Shown here: positions 35,176 through 38,351 of the stretch, piece by piece
How the letters are laid out: each line of letters begins with the position of its first letter
Position numbering within the stretch: position 1 is the first letter of the stretch
Notes under the pieces: model-generated
Database searches by the model: none
Told to the model about the DNA's origin: nothing
Seen by the model: the letters and a program-made list of their open reading frames with translations, nothing else
Translations under genes and position numbers: made by a program
Assembly: GCA_025062095.1 (NCBI GenBank)
Contig: JANXAZ010000032.1
Span: 1 to 38,351, forward strand
Length of the DNA stretch: 38,351 nt
DNA from: Geminicoccaceae bacterium
GTDB taxonomy: Bacteria; Pseudomonadota; Alphaproteobacteria; Geminicoccales; Geminicoccaceae
Direction: 5' to 3'

Positions 35176-35853
35176 TCAGAAGAAGGCCTCCGGGACGATG
35201 AGCACGTCTCCCGGAGCGAGCCGGGCGTTGGCGGTGATGTCGCCCCGGCCGAGGAGATCGCCCACGCGGACCCGGTAGCGCACCGGGCCCTCCGCCTCCT
35301 GTCGAACGAGCATCGTGCGGTTGGCGTCGGCGAAGGGCGTGAGCCCGCCCGCGGCGATCAGAGCGTCGAGCACCGTCATCCCCGGCCGCCAGGGCAGCAC
35401 CTGCGGCCGCACCGCCTCGCCGACGATCCGGATCTGCTGCTCGAGCGGACCTACGAACTCGGTGACGACGACCGTGACTTTGGGGCGCTGGACGAATTCG
35501 GCGAGCCGCCGCTCGAGCTCGCGGCCGAGCTCGGCCGGCGTGGAGCCGGCCGCCTCGACGTCGCCCAGAAGCGGCACGGAGATGCGGCCGTCCGGCCGCA
35601 CCCGCACCTTCGAGGAGAGGTCGCGGTCCTGCCAGACGAAGATCTGCAGATCGTCGCCGGGGGCGATCCGATAGGCCCGCGTTTCCGCGGGCGGCACCGA
35701 AGGGCTCCACTCGCGCGGGGCCTCGGGCAGGTTCGTGCAGCCGACGGCGAGCAGAAGCGCGCTCAGGGCGGCGCGCGCGGGCCGCGTCGGGTGCGGCCGA
35801 CCCGCCGCCGCGCCCGTCCCTCCGCCGCGCCCCCGTCGGCGCTTCGCGCTCAT
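35176..35853 (-). CDS. Polysaccharide export lipoprotein, Wza-like (XrtA system)
   Basis: A 225-residue lipoprotein. A basic N-terminus leads to a hydrophobic stretch and lipobox LLLAVGC (Cys about 38). Then come the Poly_export domain (AYRIAPGDDLQIFVWQDRDL, VRPDGRISVPLLGDVEAAG, STPAELGRELERRLAEFVQR) and a SLBB-like domain (IRIVGEAVRPQVLPWRPGMT, VLDALIAAGGLTPFADANRT). It would form the periplasmic/outer-membrane export channel. I chose the ATG at 35853 (GGAGG 5 bases upstream) over the earlier open start at 35907. First gene of the minus-strand operon running to 27081; order export, chain length, kinase, barrel, ATPase, deacetylase, FemAB-like, glycosyltransferase is the usual one for XrtA-type loci. 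Confidence 0.93.
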   Translation of the reverse strand: MSAKRRRGRGGGTGAAAGRPHPTRPARAALSALLLAVGCTNLPEAPREWSPSVPPAETRAYRIAPGDDLQIFVWQDRDLSSKVRVRPDGRISVPLLGDVEAAGSTPAELGRELERRLAEFVQRPKVTVVVTEFVGPLEQQIRIVGEAVRPQVLPWRPGMTVLDALIAAGGLTPFADANRTMLVRQEAEGPVRYRVRVGDLLGRGDITANARLAPGDVLIVPEAFF

Positions 35854-36242
35854 CGTTCCTCCGCGTTGCGATCGCCCGCTCCGCGACCGGAGCACCTGCC
35901 ATAGCATCCGTCGCGACTCAAGTCGCCGCGCGGCGGGCGGCGCGTACCCGGAAGACGGCTCGGTGAACGTTCCGTGAATCGCGCCTCGGCGATTCTATTC
36001 CGCGGCGATCCAGGCTCAGATATTCGGATCGCGCCAGTGTATAAGCTATTAGTTTTTTATTTACAGGCGTTGGATCAACCTGAAAGTGTAAAGTTGCCCC
36101 GACGCGCCCGACCCCGGCCGAAAACCGTCGCCGATGCGCACTCGGCGGCCTCCGGACACCCCGCGGCACGGCACCGAACCGTCGACGCGCTCTCTGCCCG
36201 TGCTCTACAGGAACGGGAAAACCGAGCCGGAAGCGGAGGGAC
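35854..36242. promoter_or_regulatory. Divergent regulatory region, EPS export operon / epimerase
   Basis: A 389-base gene-free region. An AT-rich island (about 36038-36092) stands out in GC-rich DNA. For the minus strand, TGTAAA (36065-36060) and TATACA (36043-36038) are 16 bases apart and could be -35/-10 boxes, giving a leader of about 180 bases. For the plus strand TATAAG (36040-36045) is a 5/6 -10 match without a good -35. TTTACA (36060-36065) and TGTAAA (36087-36092) form a dyad around GTTGGATCAAC (36069-36079), a possible operator. The remainder shows nothing I can support. Confidence 0.45.
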
Positions 36243-37259
36243 ATGGGACGGGCGGGAAGCGTGCTGGTCACCGGCGGGGCGGGATACGTGGGTGCGCACG
36301 TCGTGCTCGCGCTGCGCGAGGCGGGCTGGCCGGTGGTCGTCCTCGACGATCTGAGCACCGGCCGGCTCCTTCCGCTCCATCGCGACTGCTCGGTGGTCCT
36401 CGGCGGCGTCGGCGACCGCGACCTGGTGCGCGAGACCCTCGCCCGCTACGACGTGCAGGCGGTCGTGCATCTGGCGGCCTCGATCCTCGTCCCCGAGAGC
36501 GTCCGTCATCCGCTCGCCTATTACCGCAACGACGTCGCCGTCGGTCTCGCTCTGCTCGAGGCCTGCGTCGCCCACGGCGTGGCGGCCTTCGTGTTCTCCT
36601 CCACCGCCGCGGTTTACGGCGTTCCCGAGCGGTCGCCGGTGGACGAAGAGGCACCGACGCGGCCGATCAACCCTTACGGATGGTCGAAACTCATGTTCGA
36701 ACGCGTGCTGCGCGACGCGGCCGCGGCCCACGACCTGCCTTTCGTGATCCTGCGCTATTTCAACGTCGCCGGCGCCGACCCCGAGCTCCGCGCCGGTCCG
36801 CTCCCCGACGGCCCGACCCATCTCGTCCGCGTCGCGTTGGAAGCGGCGCTCGGCCTGCGTCCTTTCGTCCCTGTGTTCGGAGTCGACTATCCGACCCGCG
36901 ACGGGACGTGCGTGCGCGATTACGTGCACGTCAGCGACGTCGCCACCGCCCATCGGCTCGCCCTCGACTACCTCCTCGGCGGAGGAGCCGGCGCGGTGCT
37001 CAACTGCGGCTACAGCCGCGGCCACACGGTGCGCGAGGTCGTCGCCGCGGTCGAGCGCGTCACCGGCCGCAGCGTGCCCACCCGGGTCGCGCCTCGACGG
37101 CCGGGCGATCCCCCCGAGGTCGTGGCCGATGCCCGTCGCATCCGCGACGTCCTGGGTTGGGAGCCGCGCTGGACGGAGCTCGACGCCATGGTCGCGCACG
37201 CCTTCGCCTGGATGCGCCGCGGCCGCCCCGCGGAGGCCGCGACGCGGCGCGCGGGCTGA
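36243..37259 (+). CDS. galE: UDP-glucose 4-epimerase-like
   Basis: A 338-residue extended SDR. N-terminal VLVTGGAGYVGAH is the NAD-binding motif; LDDLSTG, VHLAASILVPESV, FSSTAAVYG (catalytic Ser/Thr), PYGWSK (Tyr-x3-Lys) and ILRYFNVAGADP follow. VFGVDYPTRDGTCVRDYVHV and DVATAH are GalE hallmarks, and the length is standard. It would interconvert UDP-glucose and UDP-galactose (or the GlcNAc/GalNAc pair), supplying precursors for the EPS. GGAGGG lies just before the ATG at 36243. It is divergent from the EPS export operon and stands alone on the plus strand at this end. Confidence 0.92.
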   Translation: MGRAGSVLVTGGAGYVGAHVVLALREAGWPVVVLDDLSTGRLLPLHRDCSVVLGGVGDRDLVRETLARYDVQAVVHLAASILVPESVRHPLAYYRNDVAVGLALLEACVAHGVAAFVFSSTAAVYGVPERSPVDEEAPTRPINPYGWSKLMFERVLRDAAAAHDLPFVILRYFNVAGADPELRAGPLPDGPTHLVRVALEAALGLRPFVPVFGVDYPTRDGTCVRDYVHVSDVATAHRLALDYLLGGGAGAVLNCGYSRGHTVREVVAAVERVTGRSVPTRVAPRRPGDPPEVVADARRIRDVLGWEPRWTELDAMVAHAFAWMRRGRPAEAATRRAG

Positions 37260-37455
37260 GGATCGACGCCGCGGCTCCGCCGGCGGGCGAGCCGCCGACC
37301 GGATCGCGCGGGAAGCGGCTCGCGAAAACGGATCCCGGCGCCGGGATCGTCCGCGATCGCGCCATCCGCGCGAACGATCGCCCGGCGAGGCCTTCGGCCG
37401 CATCCGGCTGCGGGCGGACCGGGGCCTCTGTTCGCCCGCTTCGCGACGAGGCGGC
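37260..37455. other. Intergenic gap between convergent galE and TPR-like gene
   Basis: These 196 very GC-rich bases lie between the galE stop and the stop of the minus-strand gene. I see no ORF of note and no hairpin with a T-run. Confidence 0.4.
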
Positions 37456-38351
37456 TCACGGGCGGCCCGCGAGGAGCGCGCGGGCGGCGGCGAGCTCCTG
37501 CTCGATCAGCCCCGGCACCGCTTCCGCGCCCGTGCCCGCCTGCGATGCCAAATGGCGGAAGAACCGAGCCTCCGGCCCGCCTTCGAACTCCACCGCCAAT
37601 CGCTCGGCCGCGCCGCGCAAGGCTTCCCGATCGGGAAGCGCGGCCAGGGCGGCGACGAGCTCGAGCGCCACGGCCCGCCGCTCGGCAGCGGGCAGGGGCG
37701 AGCGCAGAAGATCTTCCGCCGCGCGCGCGACGGCACGCGGATCCCCCGTCCGGCGGGCTTCGTGGAGCTTGGTTCGTGCGTCGAGACGGAGGGGGGCGCT
37801 CGGTGCGCGCAACCGCGCGCGGAGCTCTTCCGCACGGGCCGCGCGCTCCCGGTCCGAGGCGAGACTCGTCCGCTCGGCGTCGAGAAGCGCGAGCGCGGCG
37901 TCGGTCCGTCCGGCGGCGTGCAGTCGGTGCGCCGCTTCGAGGACGAGTTCCGCGCGCAGCGCTCCTTCGGGCGCCGCGGCGGCCTGTTCGACGAGAAGCT
38001 CGGCGGCGACGCGGTGCAATCCGAGCGCCGCGAGCCGCTCGGCGAGGATCCTCGCGGTCCGGGCGCCCCGCTCGTCCGCACCCGAAAGCCGCGGACAGCC
38101 GCGCAGCCGCGCGAGCGCCGAAACCGGATCGAGGCGCGGCTGTGGATCCGCGACGAGCGTAACGAAGAGGTCGCGGGCCCGCTCGAGCAGCCGCTCGGCG
38201 CCCGGTGCTCCCGGGTGACGGGCGAGGCGCGCGCAGGCGGTCGCGAGAGCCGCATCCGGACGCCCGGCTTCGCGTTCGAGCGCGAACAGCCGATCGAGCA
38301 TCTCCGGCTCGGCGGGATGGTCGCGCCAGAGCAACCGCTCGCGCTCGAGCG
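37456..38351 (-). CDS. TPR-like helical-repeat protein, N-terminal part missing at right edge
   Basis: The frame is open to the right edge, and the TTG at 38334 is only an internal codon. At least 298 residues are visible. They are Ala/Leu/Arg-rich helical hairpins spaced like tetratricopeptide repeats, for example LFALEREAGRPDAALATACA, RLAALGLHRVAAELLVEQAA and EAAHRLHAAGRTDAALALLD. No membrane segment or PEP-CTERM tail is present at its C-terminus (AARALLAGRP). It is convergent with galE. TPR proteins often scaffold EPS machinery, and PrsT-type TPR proteins occur in PEP-CTERM systems, but I cannot assign this one. Confidence 0.6.
   Translation of the reverse strand, partial: LERERLLWRDHPAEPEMLDRLFALEREAGRPDAALATACARLARHPGAPGAERLLERARDLFVTLVADPQPRLDPVSALARLRGCPRLSGADERGARTARILAERLAALGLHRVAAELLVEQAAAAPEGALRAELVLEAAHRLHAAGRTDAALALLDAERTSLASDRERAARAEELRARLRAPSAPLRLDARTKLHEARRTGDPRAVARAAEDLLRSPLPAAERRAVALELVAALAALPDREALRGAAERLAVEFEGGPEARFFRHLASQAGTGAEAVPGLIEQELAAARALLAGRP

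Noticed and set aside
36164-36170. CGGCACG, close to a sigma-54 -24 element
   Set aside because: The matching -12 position reads CGAAC instead of TTGC, so it is not a credible sigma-54 promoter.

Overview
The window is strongly GC-rich (about 70% by eye). It looks like an alphaproteobacterial chromosome, probably Rhodospirillales- or Sphingomonadales-like. The pointers are an mdh-sucC-sucD-sucA-sucB operon, a RegB/RegA (PrrB/PrrA, ActS/ActR) redox two-component system, a ribbon-helix-helix/PAS regulator of alphaproteobacterial type, and a large exopolysaccharide (EPS) locus whose genes match the families annotated as 'XrtA/PEP-CTERM system-associated'. I saw no tRNA, rRNA, CRISPR array or insertion sequence. 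GC richness produces very long antisense ORFs, which I treat as shadows.

Layout. 1-225: C-terminal end of an unknown protein. 521-7747 (minus): TCA-cycle operon mdh, sucC, sucD, sucA, sucB. 7907-10300 (minus): secreted RTX/DUF4114 protein. 10470-11078 (plus): RHH-PAS regulator, divergent from the RTX gene. 11289-13883 (minus): regB followed by two tandem regA paralogues. 14067-18350 (plus): an oxidoreductase-epimerase fusion, a glycosyltransferase and a polysaccharide deacetylase, joined by overlaps. 18347-23097 (minus): membrane sugar transferase, PrsK kinase and PrsR sigma-54 activator. 23238-27084 (plus): flippase and two glycosyltransferases. 27081-35853 (minus): polysaccharide export lipoprotein, chain-length protein, tyrosine autokinase joined in frame to an outer-membrane beta-barrel, ExeA-like ATPase, deacetylase, FemAB-like protein and glycosyltransferase. 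36243-37259 (plus): UDP-glucose 4-epimerase-like gene. 37456-38351 (minus): C-terminal part of a TPR-like protein.

How it fits together. From 14067 to 37259 the genes make one EPS factory. It covers nucleotide-sugar modification (fusion enzyme, epimerase), initiation on the lipid carrier (sugar transferase), chain assembly (four glycosyltransferases), flipping (Wzx-like), chain length and kinase control, outer-membrane export, and tailoring (two deacetylases, FemAB-like protein). PrsK/PrsR and probably RegB/RegA supply regulation.

Most notable points: (1) the BY-kinase and the outer-membrane barrel form one uninterrupted 791-codon frame; (2) the XrtA-type EPS set is present, but no exosortase and no PEP-CTERM substrate is in the window; (3) two RegA paralogues share a 123-bp DNA-binding segment with only two mismatches; (4) RegB has Leu where an acidic residue normally follows the phospho-accepting His; (5) a Gfo/Idh oxidoreductase is fused to an extended SDR. 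None of these amounts to a demonstrated new system.
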